Source: Tanypteryx hageni (Eukaryota; Arthropoda; Insecta; Odonata; Petaluridae). Taken from it: DNA of 64,000 nt. Positions 44,037-55,100 of the stretch are shown here, in pieces (the first letter of the stretch is position 1; the number at the start of each line of letters is the position of its first letter). The position numbers were made by a program, and so were the translations under genes. The notes below the pieces were generated by a model, which saw only the letters and a list, made by a program, of their open reading frames with translations, did not search any database and had not been told where the DNA came from. The stretch is taken from the NCBI GenBank assembly GCA_028673005.1, contig CM054116.1:98248207-98312206 (forward strand). The letters are read 5' to 3'.

Positions 44037-44720
44037 TATACGTTTAAATCATATTTATTGGAAATTTTTAAGCTTTGTAAAGATATGTTGTCTTGCCGAC
44101 AGTGTCATTGTTAAACCTCGAGATTGTATTGTTGTCTCAAGCCTTATATGTACTACTAGTTTAAGGTGCTTGCATACTGCAAGCATTTCATCTCAACTTC
44201 AAAAAAGATTAATTTTTCTGAGAGATATTTCATTATGAGAAATATTGCTTTAATTCTAAAAAATTCTCCTCTGGACGGGTTTTCGTTTTTTTCATTATGG
44301 AACAATAATGGAGTAAAACAATTACTAAGTTTTGCAATTTTAGGAATATTATACTTTTCCTACATTAAGTTAATAATGTCACACATTTCTGCCAAATTTT
44401 CAATTTATAGCACACTTAGAAGTGAAATAAAATTTATTTAATTGTTTAAAATTAATTAATTTATAACGGCCGCAATAATAATTTCATGGATACACTGAGA
44501 TGTCTATCCGTTTGTATAGACTAATCTCTAAATAACTTAATAATTTCAGCTCCCTATCCTCCCCCGTAGTATCTAAACATTTACCTATATGTTTAAACTT
44601 TAAGAATTTTTATCTTCCAAACAAATTAAAATATCAAAATTTGTATAATACCTATTTCGTTTTATTCCAATTCTTCCTATAAAAAATTTCAGCTCCGTAG
44701 CACATTCGGAAATACATAAA

Positions 44721-45087
44721 CCTTGAAAATTTGTTTAAACAATTGCAAATTTTTAGCGTCCGCATTGTTAAACTTTTTCAAGATTTTCGTTTTTTCTAGT
44801 CGATTTTGCACAAAATGCTACCTATGAAAAAAATTTCGAATCTCCAGCTCATTTGGAAGTGCCTAAACATCAGTATCCTCCTATATGTTATCATTATATA
44901 TAGTCGTTCCTTACAGAGGAGGAGGAGGAGGATACTAATGTTTAGTCACTTCCAGATGAGTTGGAGATTCGAAATTTTTTTCTTAGGTAGGACATTGTGC
45001 AAAACCGACTAGAAAAAACGAAAATCTTGAAAAATGGTAACAATGCGGCCGCTAAAAATTCGCAATTGTTTAAACAAATTTTCAAGG
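44721..45087. repeat. long hairpin (162-bp arms, 43-bp loop)
   Basis: The left arm 44721-44882 begins CCTTGAAAATTTGTTTAAAC. The right arm 44926-45087 in reverse complement begins identically. The arms align end to end with roughly nine in ten bases matching by eye. The loop (44883-44925) is mostly TA-rich. Either a foldback/MITE element or a local inverted duplication. No coding frame is involved. Confidence 0.8.
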
Positions 45088-45477
45088 TGAGTAAGAGACA
45101 AAATTTAATGTCCCATAAATTAAAATTTGCTCTGAGCATATAAGAATTATATAGCGTAATGGATTTCTTTGACGTACAATTTATATTCGCCCAAAACTAT
45201 TTTTACTCTCTGTAACACTCAATTATGTGAATTTTATATTTATTGTTTACTTTTTAGTACATATACATGTTGGTTTCATTAATTTTTTAAAATTTTTAAC
45301 TTAATACATAATTCACGCATACCCGTCATATTTGACGAGAAATTACGCTAATATATAAAAAGCCATATAACAATGATGATCTCCAGTTCAACAATCTATT
45401 CTGTAGCCCAGGGAACTTTTCACTAAAAACGCAATATTTTGATAAAATTTTTAATTCTTAAGAAAAATTAGAACGAT

Positions 45478-45700
45478 TTCGAGCCAAAGGCAATACTCGA
45501 TGACAACAATAAGACTCTTTGTTTATTTTTCTTTACAATGGTCCCTATCCGAAGATCGTAGTTCAATTACTACCTAATTTAATTTTTCAAATGAAAAAAG
45601 CCTGCTAGTGGAAAAGGGGATTTGTATGTGCTTTCTTATGGGGATTTAGATTGAGTGGTCGGACGCACAAACAAACGGATTGCTCTTCATATATTAAGAT
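45478..45700 (-). repeat. right member of an inverted repeat pair
   Basis: In reverse complement this gives AATCTTAATATATGAAGAGC, GTCCGACCACTCAATC, AAATCCCCATAAGAAAGC, TAGCAGGCTTTTTTC, AAAATTAAATTAGGTAG and CTACGATCTTCGGATAGGG. It is the same block order as 43800-44036, and the hairpin lies between the two. Confidence 0.55.
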
Positions 45701-45702
45701 TA

Positions 45703-45850
45703 CAGTCATACCCCGTTTAACGCTGGTGATGCGTTCCTGAAAACGAGAGCGCTAACTGAATCAGCGTTATGCGGGGTCATTTTAGTAGGTATAGCACTTA
45801 TTGAGATGCGTTCCTGAAATCGTAATTTATTACCTATTTCCAAAATATTA
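45703..45850 (+). mobile_element. Tigger/pogo-like terminus, single end
   Basis: CAGTCATACCCCGTTTAACG preceded by TA, followed by GATGCGTTCCTGAAAACG and, downstream, GATGCGTTCCTGAAATCG. An inverted AACGC...GCGTTATGCGGGGTCAT lies between. This is the look of Tigger/pogo ends, but no right-hand partner was found nearby. Confidence 0.45.
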
Positions 45851-46237
45851 GTATAGCCGCTCTTCTTTCCAATACTCTAAAGCTGTACTGAAAATAATCT
45901 AATATATTATAACCGCTGTCTATGTCTGCGTCTCTAAGTGCGTCCCTGCGTGCCTGCGTCTGAATCCTCGAGGATGTCACCTCCCGGCATGAACGCAAAT
46001 AAACCGAGAACGGTTTCGACAAATCTTTCGCCTGAATACTCGGCGCGAACTCTTGCAGGTTTTAAGTGGGTAGTCGTTTCCCTAAAAGGTACGGGTATGA
46101 TATCAGGGAAATTTTTGTTTTTACTTTCTCCATATACCGGGAAAGTATTGTTTTCATGAAAAAATCGAATTCGAGATTTCTACGGAAATACATATTTTAA
46201 GGTCCCCTGAACACGTTTTGACTATTTTCTCGATGAT

Positions 46238-46376
46238 GTCTGTGTGTCTGTCTGTCAGTCTGTCTGTCAGTCTGTGTCAGTCTGTCTGTCAGTCTGTCTG
46301 TAAGTCTGTCAGTCAGTCTGTCAGTCAGTCTGTCAGTCAGTCTGTCTGTCAGTATGCCTGTCAGTCTGTCTGTATG
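46238..46376 (+). repeat. TCTG/CAGT microsatellite
   Basis: About 140 bases of interspersed TCTG, CAGT and TGTC tetramers (TCTGTCTGTCAG units). Confidence 0.9.
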
Positions 46377-47532
46377 TGATAGATTTTTGTGGGCGATCTA
46401 ACTCAAAACGCGAAATTTTATATTTAACATTTTTATAAAAGTTAGAAGATCTGATTAGTTTTTAGTAAAAATCGGTCTACCGGAAGTGGGTGTTTACTCT
46501 TGTCACTTATCCGTTATTTTGAAATATTTGCTTTAATATTTGATAAATGTAAAAATGTACTGGAATAAAAGTTGTAGGAAATTTATTTTCTACAATCTTT
46601 GTTTGATACATTTTCCCATATAATGCATTGTTTAAGAGATATCTTATATTTTTAGCTGCCACCACCACGCCACCTACCGACGACTATTGTTAACAATTGA
46701 CGCTTAGTTACGTCTTAGTAACGTTCCTTTTTCTTTTCTTAATTGTCAACCGGAAATAAATATTGACAACGATCCCAGAGCTAACAACATGTAATTTCCC
46801 ATATAAGTATGGAGAAAGTCATGTGTTGCCCACATCAGTTTAATTTTCATTGTTTTTACTTGTTATAAACGCTCGCGTTCACTGCGGTTGAAATAATACA
46901 TTACTTTTTACTTTAAATGTTACACATCACGTTTAATAGCGTTAAAGAAATGATAGTATTTTGATTTTTTGTGTCACTGGCACTTGGCCTGAAAAAGTTC
47001 GAGAACCTCTGCATAAAACATGAGATGAAGTGGAAAATGCTGACCTCGCTAGTCTTTTCCAACTTCCGCGTCTGTGAATGGGAATTTAAACTCCGCTGCC
47101 GCTTACTACTAAAATAAAAAAAATCAATCTCCATCATTTATCTTGCAAGCATAGTAAAAAATGTGGTGGTTTATGAATATCCCGCCAGCGACAGTAATGT
47201 ACCCTTAAAGTAAAACTTTAACGGAAAGGTATACAAATGATCATGCATATTTATCTTCTAAAGTTTCTGAAGGCAGGTTAAAGGAAATATTTCGGTATCT
47301 ATACCTCATTTACATTTCTACAAACCAAATGCTTTCTCATGTTGCAGGTTTCACGAATATTTAACGAAAAATGCATTAACAAGTCTCTATGGCTCCTACA
47401 TATATCTCCCTCTTAGAGTGTAATACTATTAACTCCTGTAGTTTTTTGAGAATCAAACATTGGTGAGTTATAACTTAGGATAGCTATTTCGCAGCTAAAA
47501 GGTAATCGGCCTTGAAGTTTTGTCATTTATAT

Positions 47533-47794
47533 GTGTTTCTCAAACTGTGGGCCGCGGCATCCCCAGGAGGCCGCAAAATTATTTTGGATGTAAGGTGAAA
47601 TGTCGAAATATAGTTTTCAGGAATAATAAAAAAATTTCAGATAATTTTTGGGAAAACGAGGTAATAAAAATTATTAATAATTACATAAAATGAAGAAATT
47701 TTCAATCAAGTTTCTTGTTATTACCGTTTTCAATTCAAAGGTGGCCGCATAATATCCAAGGGGACCGCGACAATTGAAAGTTTGAGAACCACTG
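47533..47794. mobile_element. hAT-like MITE
   Basis: About 262 bp. The left end reads GTGTTTCTCAAACTGTGGGC and the right end in reverse complement CAGTGGTTCTCAAACTTTC. Both halves contain GGCCGC words. Flanking octamers ATTTATAT and ATTTATGT match at 7 of 8 positions. The left terminal CA seems mutated. No coding capacity. Confidence 0.7.
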
Positions 47795-48645
47795 ATTTAT
47801 GTCATAACTGACATAGACCAGTTTATCGCAACCGGCTGGTCAAACTCTCACAGTAGACTGTCAAAGTTTAAAATCCTTAGTGCATATAAAACCTACTTTA
47901 GACTGAATGCTATCAGTCGAATACCTTGCAATCGGAAATTGAGAAGTATCTTCCAAGTTTATGAAGGTTGAGCACGTCCATTACTTAAGTGGCATATAGT
48001 GTGGAGCTCACCCCCATTTACAAATTTACTTTATATATAACTACTTTAGGCGTACGATTTGTATTATAAAGCGGTCGATCCTAACATCCTGGTTCTCTAG
48101 ATATATTTAAAGTTATATTAGAATCAAATTCTTTTTATATGTATCACTTTGACAATTATATTTACAACACTCCTTTTCGTCACCTAATTCACTTTGAATT
48201 TGAAACACATTATCAGTTATGTTGGTACCCCTTTGAGGATCGTCTAGCTCCCATTGTGGTACTTGTACCGAATTTTGAATAATGCAGTTCTAAAAATTTT
48301 AATAAAATCTATTTTTTACGACCTGCTGATTCCCTCTTGCCTACACGTAATGGATATCTAAGAGGTAGTGTAATGAATAGCTGGTCAGTTTAAAAATTTT
48401 ATGAAGAAAGGTGACTTCCGTTTTATTAATTCATTTTAAGAAAAATTATAGTCATACCAAAAAACTTCTACGAATAATTATATAATTAGTTATTTAACAT
48501 GATTACATAATCTGTAAATAAATTATCTGCTTTGTTCATTGACTGTGTTAGGGCAAGGTGACAGAAATGAAGTTTTCTGGTGTAATTAGGTGATGGGTGA
48601 CCTCTGTAACTTATTTTTTTATTAAATTTCCCATCTGTCTTTCAG

Positions 48646-50547
48646 ATGGAGGAAGAGATACCGAGAGATACGGAGGACACTGAGTCGGCGGTTCCCCCTC
48701 CGCTAGACCCGGGTTCAATGTCCTGCAACCACATCTTTAAAGGTCCCAAGCGTCCGAGGCCATCCCTGTCCAGGGAGGTCATCCTCCGCCGCCAGGATCC
48801 TCCTTTTCAGGGGAGAACACCTCTCCACTCTCCTCGAAGCGTCTTTCTGTTCGGAAGGGGAGGGCGCCGCGACGTCTCCTGCATCACTAGATTCGAACCG
48901 CGGAGGGGACAGCGGCTTGTGTTGGAGCTCGGAGAGGTGCGGATGGGGAGCGGCGGGTGTCACTCCGAGAGAGATCCTTTTACTGGAAGGTGGCAGTGTA
49001 TCAAAGGGAATTCCCCCGAATACTCCTTCAGGAGAGATCCGATATTAGGAGACTGGGCCTCCGATTCCTCCATCGTCGGGATCTTAAGAGGCCACGCCAA
49101 GACGTCCATCGGTCAGTCCGACAACCGCCAGCACACCGCGAGGACTGGGTTCGATCCCGGAGGAGGCGGTTTCTTCGAGAACGGATTCAGGAGGATGGGC
49201 CTGAGGAAGGTTTTGGGAAGCGAAAGACGCGAAGGAGGGAGGAGGATAAGGGAAGACGCGTCCTCCAAGGCGGAATACCGCGTGTCCCAGATACGCGTCC
49301 AGAGGAGCGCAGATAGGAGCGAGGAGGGTGAACTCTGGTTCTCCGAGTTTCCGTGGCCGGGAGTGAGGCTGAGGCTCCACTGCCTCTGCGGTTACGTCGA
49401 CGACATGGTGACGATCGACTCCGTGGCGGGGTCGTCCGAGCTGAACTTCAGCGCGGCGGGTATGGCACCGTGGCAGGACCAGCGAAGCTTCCGCTACTCC
49501 GGTTGGATGAGGTTCGAAGAGGCACCGCAGAGGTACTCGGGATGCGCGGAGGGGAGGAGGATATCCGGACCCAGCGGTACCCTTAGCAGGGCCGAGGGAG
49601 ACCCTTGCGGAGGCCATCCGTGGCTTCTGGAACCGTCTTCGGCGGGCGTGTTCCTCCACCTCCGGATAGCCGGAAGGGCGGTGTCTTGGAGCGGAGAGGG
49701 GTGGCACCCCCCGCCCTCTGCCCCCGCTCCTCCTCCCTATTGCTCCCGCGGGCAGAGGGCGTTCGTCACCAGGCCCGGCCTCTCCGGAAGACTCGTCCTC
49801 TGCCCCTCGTCCGTCACCCACGTTCGCCTCTTCTCCGGCGGATGGCCGCTCGCCGCCCGGTGGGATTCGGCGCTGACACCGCCCCTCGCCTCCGCCTTCG
49901 TCTTCGAATTCGAGGAGGCGAGCGGAGTGGTGGTGGAGTGGCTGGAAGTGATTCCCGGACACCCGGAGCAGCCTCCGCCGCCCGCGCCGGCGTCATCCTT
50001 GTCGGCACAGGGACATCCGGCGGCAGCTCCACCCGACGCCGCTCCCCAGGCGTCCTCCTGCCCCACGCTCTGCCCCGAGATTCCAGCGTGCGTGTCCCCG
50101 GAGCTTTGGTGCGACGGCACGCCTCACTGCCCTTCGGGAGCGGACGAGGCCCTCTGCGGGGCGAGAGGGAGGCCTCCCGCACCGCCCCGGCCCTCGTCGG
50201 CTGCAGAGGAGGCGGGGGTGACGCTGTACACCGCGGTGGCAGTAGGGGGAGGCGTGGCGGCGATGGGGGCGATCACCCTCTTACTGGTTGCCGTGGCGAG
50301 CGCTGCGAGGAGGGGGAGGAGGAGGGGGAGGAAGGAGAAGGAGGCGAGGAGGGGGAGGGGGGAGGAAGCCGTCGGGAGGGTGGGGACCCTGGTGGAGAGA
50401 GAGAGGGGAGAGAGAAGGGAGGGACGGCCTGAGGAGGTGGAGGAGGACGAGTACGAGGACTACGAGGGGGAGGAGGAAGAGGAGAGCGAAGAGGAGGAGG
50501 AGGTTGTGGTGGGAAGGAGAAGGGGACCAAGGGAGGCCATCTGTTGA
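48646..50547 (+). CDS. multi-CUB/LDLa membrane protein, last exon (CUB4, LDLa, transmembrane helix, tail)
   Basis: 1902 nt in phase 0, visible residues 827-1459 plus stop. CUB4-like sequence begins at SCNHIFKG (residue ~853) with SPRSVFLFG, DVSCITRFEP and RLVLELGEV. A further beta-rich region follows (LWFSEFPWPGVRLRLHCLCG, LNFSAAGM, YSGWMRFEE), then YCSRGQRAF ... FVFEFEEASGVVVEWLEV. An LDL-receptor class A module with six cysteines lies at residues 1298-1330 (50059-50157): C-PTL-C-PEIPA-C-VSPELW-C-DGTPH-C-PSGADEAL-C. The usual Asp before Cys5 is His, so calcium binding may be weak. A hydrophobic helix follows at 50230-50307 (VAVGGGVAAMGAITLLLVAV), then Arg-rich and Glu-rich tail segments. Type I topology puts the CUB and LDLa modules outside the cell. 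A surface receptor role is inferred, and I cannot name an orthologue. Arthropod CUB-LDLa proteins such as Drosophila Culd share the general architecture. Confidence 0.88.
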   Translation: MEEEIPRDTEDTESAVPPPLDPGSMSCNHIFKGPKRPRPSLSREVILRRQDPPFQGRTPLHSPRSVFLFGRGGRRDVSCITRFEPRRGQRLVLELGEVRMGSGGCHSERDPFTGRWQCIKGNSPEYSFRRDPILGDWASDSSIVGILRGHAKTSIGQSDNRQHTARTGFDPGGGGFFENGFRRMGLRKVLGSERREGGRRIREDASSKAEYRVSQIRVQRSADRSEEGELWFSEFPWPGVRLRLHCLCGYVDDMVTIDSVAGSSELNFSAAGMAPWQDQRSFRYSGWMRFEEAPQRYSGCAEGRRISGPSGTLSRAEGDPCGGHPWLLEPSSAGVFLHLRIAGRAVSWSGEGWHPPPSAPAPPPYCSRGQRAFVTRPGLSGRLVLCPSSVTHVRLFSGGWPLAARWDSALTPPLASAFVFEFEEASGVVVEWLEVIPGHPEQPPPPAPASSLSAQGHPAAAPPDAAPQASSCPTLCPEIPACVSPELWCDGTPHCPSGADEALCGARGRPPAPPRPSSAAEEAGVTLYTAVAVGGGVAAMGAITLLLVAVASAARRGRRRGRKEKEARRGRGEEAVGRVGTLVERERGERREGRPEEVEEDEYEDYEGEEEEESEEEEEVVVGRRRGPREAIC

Positions 50548-51444
50548 CCGCTCTCGCAATCGCCGAATCTTGTTTCTCTTGAGAGCCGCCGAGTGGGACG
50601 GGAAGTTTGGTCAGGCGTCGGTCCATCCGACGCTTCGAGACGCCGACGGAAATGTGAGTCTCCGGAGAGAACGCGAGCCTCCTAGGAGGCGGCAGGTGCT
50701 TCTCGGATGACAGACGGGCATCTCTAAGGCATGGATCGTCCGTGGGAATGTTTGGAGAGTGGAGGAGGAGTTTTCGTAAGCCACTCCACGTTTCTCGAAC
50801 TGTTCGAGGAGTGAGGAAGTTCGTATTTTTTTTCCTAAGAGATCTTCTGGCAAGAGTTTCTGAATTTTTTGGCACCCCTTCGATAACCCCTTGGCTTTAA
50901 CCACTGTCTAAATGTGTGTTTGATGAAGCTGTATGGAAGATACTCTTGAGCATACTCTCTGTGAATCGATGGTCCTTGAAGACAACTCGAGGATTACGAT
51001 GGCGACTTTGTCTAGTGAAGTTACCGTTGAGGAGAGCTGTCGGACACGGAACGTGATATCTCCTTAGTTCTGTGTACCGTTTTCTCATGTGTTTTCCTCG
51101 ATGTCTTCAGGTTCGAAAATCGTACCGAAGGGACATCCTCTTCCCTCCATCTTGCGATTTGCGCGCCTCAGCGGGGAACAGCTCAAACATCCTCCAAAAC
51201 GGCTGTAACGGTTTGCTCTGAAAAAATGCCTATCGCACGACCTTTTCAGACGAAAAGGAGGATTTTAAGACGGAGAATCCGAGAAGATCCGATGACATCT
51301 GTCTCAGAGCGAGATCCGTAAGGCGCAAGGCTCAGCCCCGGGGCGCATATTTTCTTCGGCCGACTACTATACCGAAAGCCACGTTGGGAGGATTTTGTCA
51401 AGAAAGAAGAAATAGTCATTCGTGTACTTTGGGAGGAAAATAAA
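50548..51444 (+). other. probable 3' UTR of the CUB/LDLa gene
   Basis: Follows the TGA at 50545-50547. There is no further open frame consistent with the gene. The first good poly(A) signal is AATAAA at 51439-51444, followed by TG/T-rich sequence (TTGTGATCTTTTATTG). A second AATAAA at 52180-52185, also followed by GT-rich sequence, could be a distal site. Confidence 0.5.
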
Positions 51445-52189
51445 ATGCCATTGTGATCTTTTATTGTAGGATTCGTCAGCGTCGTTCCGGATTACGTTCG
51501 AGGACCCCGGAAAGCGATTTTGCGAAACGGTGAGGCCACCGCCGATTCATCCCGCCTGTCCTGAATGGCTCACCCCTCGGAACATCTCTCTCTTTCTCTC
51601 TATCTCTTCATAGATGAAGGAAAAATCGAAGAGGAAGAGGAGAAGAAGAAGGGTTCGGTTGGAATTGCTCAAGTCGGCTCCACCGTGTGCGGTAATTCGC
51701 CGTCGGAATGCTCGAAGGTTATCCTAGTGTCTTTAGCGTAAGGATACGTTATTTGCCATTCGTTTATTTTTGTATTTTTTGGTAGTGCGGCACTCGATCG
51801 CGGGTGGGTTTCAAATCAACATTCCCTTGTTTCGACCCGTTTAATGGGGGAGGAGACTTGGGTTGATTGAAAAAGAAAACAAAAAAGAGGAAGATCGTGT
51901 GCGCGAACGGATGGCGCCGGTTCGTTTTTGGAGAATTCGTGTCCGAGGACTTATTCGGCCAGTGAACGGTCCGAAAACAAAAGGAGTAACGCCGCGGCTG
52001 AATGGGTTTGCTGGATGAGCGTTCTCGCGAACGCATGAGAAAGAGATGGCGAAAGAGCGAGATTTTTCCGGGTGCTGCCGTAATGTTTTGATTCCACTCA
52101 GGCCTTATTTCCAGACAATCTTTTTGAAGGGACATGTTCTCCTCAAGTGCTCAACTCGGTTCGGTACGAGAGAGGATGAAATAAAACAT

Positions 52190-55100
52190 GCTCGGTGTTC
52201 TTAAAAGTTTTTTGCGGTGACTTCTCGTGAGAAACTTTTAAGCAATTTGCCCCGCGAAGACGAAGGGAAGCTTATAGCGTTCTCGCGCTGGACATTGGAA
52301 GTCGTTGAAACGACTGAGTCAGATTCGGATGCGTCGAAACAAATAGATTTTAGGAAAGTAGAATTTGAAAATCAAATAGAGTCCCAGCGAAGAGTCAACG
52401 AGTTGCCGCGCGTGGTTGATGTCTTTAAACTTGAAAAAATTAATCGGTAGTTCCTAATACGTTTGCGTTTTTTGCTTATTGGCATTAGAACGGTTAATAA
52501 TTCTGGCAATGCCTAACGCTTCCAAAATATTCGATTCGATATCCTTCTCTCGATTTTATATTTACGTCGCATTTGACGCAAGTTTTCCTTCCTTCCTTCT
52601 AGTTCGTCGATTAATGAGCTTTGTGGCTCCGCGATTTGTCTCCTGGAATTAACCCTTGCGGAGAAGTTCAGACTAACTGGCGCGCTTGCGCTTTTTCCAA
52701 TTTTCCCAAAATTTTCTCTCGGGAAAACTTCCTATAATCCTCTTATCGCCGCTCCCAAGCGCTTCGCTCGTTGAACATTAATCGTCTTAGATTTAATCAG
52801 TATTCGATCGCATTGCATTCCGCACGATACACCATTCCGATTTTTTCCCGACATGTCGACAAAGCGATCGAGATACATCTCTTTACGTAATAACTGCCCA
52901 AAACGGAAGTTTATTTTGATGCGTATATTTATTATATTTTCGTACTTAAGCCTCGTCTGATAATGAAAATTTATATACGACCGACTCAAAGCTTTAACTT
53001 TCTAGGTTCCTCCGCGAGCATTCGTGACGTTTGGCTTCCAAAACAATCGCGCATCGCCTCACAGGATTCCGTTCCCCCCAACTTCTCCTCGAAAAAAAAT
53101 CGTTCCGATCGTCTCCTGGCAACCGGCCGCCCGCCATTAAGCTCTCGTTGATTTATCGCTGGCGACGTTTTTATTCCGAGAGGGTGTGCGATATTTAGTG
53201 AAACTCTCATCCAACGCTCAAAAAAATAAATATGGCGGTACCTATGCCGCCGATCAAAAGCTCTTCCTTTGCGCCCGTCCCCGCGTCCGTCGCTCCCTCT
53301 GCCCGCGCAGTCTATACGTCTGCTTGGGTGCGTGTGTGTAAGGGGAGGAGAGGGTCACTCGGTGTGGGGGGCGGTGCGTCCACTTTATGAAAGTGGCCAG
53401 ACACTACCTTTCATCTCTTGTGCGCATAATTTGAAAATGTAGGAATATTTATTTAACGACGGTATTTTCGCAACGTGCTCGGCTCCAGCTTCGTTTTATT
53501 TACCTCGTGTGTTTTGAGATTTATTTTTTTATTGTCAACTTTTCGAATGGATGTATAGGAGCAATTAGCTATTTAAGAATGCCATCTCTGATAACGGTAT
53601 CCTAGTGAAATTTTTCATTAGCGTCGAGATGCTCCGTTGCAACGGAGGTTTCTTTTTCTGTGCTGTTTTTTCTGCCGAGGGTACCTCGAAAAAATTCGAG
53701 CTTCTCACGGAATTAGTGCATGTTGTGTGTTCTAATGTACCAGTCATCCACTTCGCATTCGTTTACTTGTCATCCGTTGCTTCTGCGATATCATATTCGA
53801 CAAAGCGTTCTCTCAAACGTTCCTATCATTCCTAGATTCTCCAATCGCAACACAAACGGCGCTTGATCGTTCAGGCCACTATGCTAATTGCATGAATTAC
53901 TCGATATTGAGTGAACAAATGGCAAAGAAAGGGGAGTATTGATTCTGAAAGGGAATCGGTCCCTACATTTACAGCAACATAATACTCATAGAAATAACCT
54001 TATGAACAAAGATACATGACTTCCTTTGAAGTGTGATTTCCCAGAAAAATGACATTTTAAGGATTAACTGCTTCGTACCGACACATATATGTCGAATTCA
54101 CATATCTTTTTTCTTAAATCGAACCCACAATATGAAATAAAAAGAGTGATGAGTCAATAATAACAAACCCTGAGGGATTTGACAATTACAACGGATCTTG
54201 AACTAGTAGTCCAAATGCTATGACGCAATACTATCCGTACGAATTTTTTTCTTCATATCAATTATTTGGTAAATACGCTGTGTGACACGGGCCATAGATA
54301 CTGATAGAGGTAAGACATTCCAATATGGATTCCAGTTAAATGTTACAACTATATCTACAGTTCCAAGTCTAGGTAGGCTATCGGTTAACATTAAATCGAT
54401 TCATTGAGATTCATAAGACTAGAAGATATCATGAATGACTCCTTTGAAGGAATAAAATGCTTTTGTACATATCTTAGTGCTTTAGTATATGATGAGCCAT
54501 TCCTACACACTTAACTTTTTACTTATAAAACACTGCCTGTGTTGTTAATTCCGTATGTTGACTGTATGTTGTTGTTTATCTTCGGTACTCTGCATCACTC
54601 GAGTAATATTTTTTTAAGTTTTTTTCTTTACTTAGCATTAATTATTCGATCCCGCCGATTCCTTCAATTTAGATCAGAAATATAAATTAAATCACTTAAG
54701 AAATGTCCTCATCAAGATACCTAATTCTGAGTTGGGGAGCTTTTTTCAGGTCACAACGCGAAAATCAATATAAACACTGCAAAATCGTCTTCTTTTACTT
54801 TTTTAGTAATGCGTGTTAAATCATCTCATCATCAATTGATTGATACGAGGATAAATTTACCGTCTCGCGATAAAGAGCTTAAGGAAATTTTTCAAATAGG
54901 CACCTGAAGTGAGATGCACGAATCGAATGCGAGGAAGCGATCGGGGTGTAAATGACGTTCTTTTGTTTCCGATTTCCCGTTTGCGGAGCCGAGCACTTTG
55001 CGGCAGCGTTCCCGCCTTCTATTGTGATCTATCAAATGACTGTGAATTGGAACCCTTTTTACATTAAGACTATGGAGATACGTTTTTCATCCTTTGATGT

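Larger units (their letters stand above)
35229..48645 (+). other. intron 9 of the CUB/LDLa gene (13.4 kb, transposon-rich)
   Basis: Phase 0, donor GTAAGC, acceptor CCATCTGTCTTTCAG. It holds a sense-oriented LINE, a dimeric tandem array, a TIR element, a hairpin element, an inverted repeat pair, microsatellite and hAT remnants (each listed). The stretches 42600-43790 and 46400-47520 show nothing further beyond an ACTAGCAAAGCCCGTGCGAA repeat start at 43068-43087. Confidence 0.75.

Noticed and set aside
49084..49962. 292-codon minus-strand frame opposite the last exon
   Set aside because: Antisense shadow of a GC-rich exon. The + strand frame has CUB, LDLa and transmembrane motifs, the antisense has none.
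49605..50432. 275-codon + strand frame overlapping the last exon
   Set aside because: An out-of-frame shadow in GC-rich coding sequence. It lacks motifs, while the phase-0 frame fits the splice and domain evidence.
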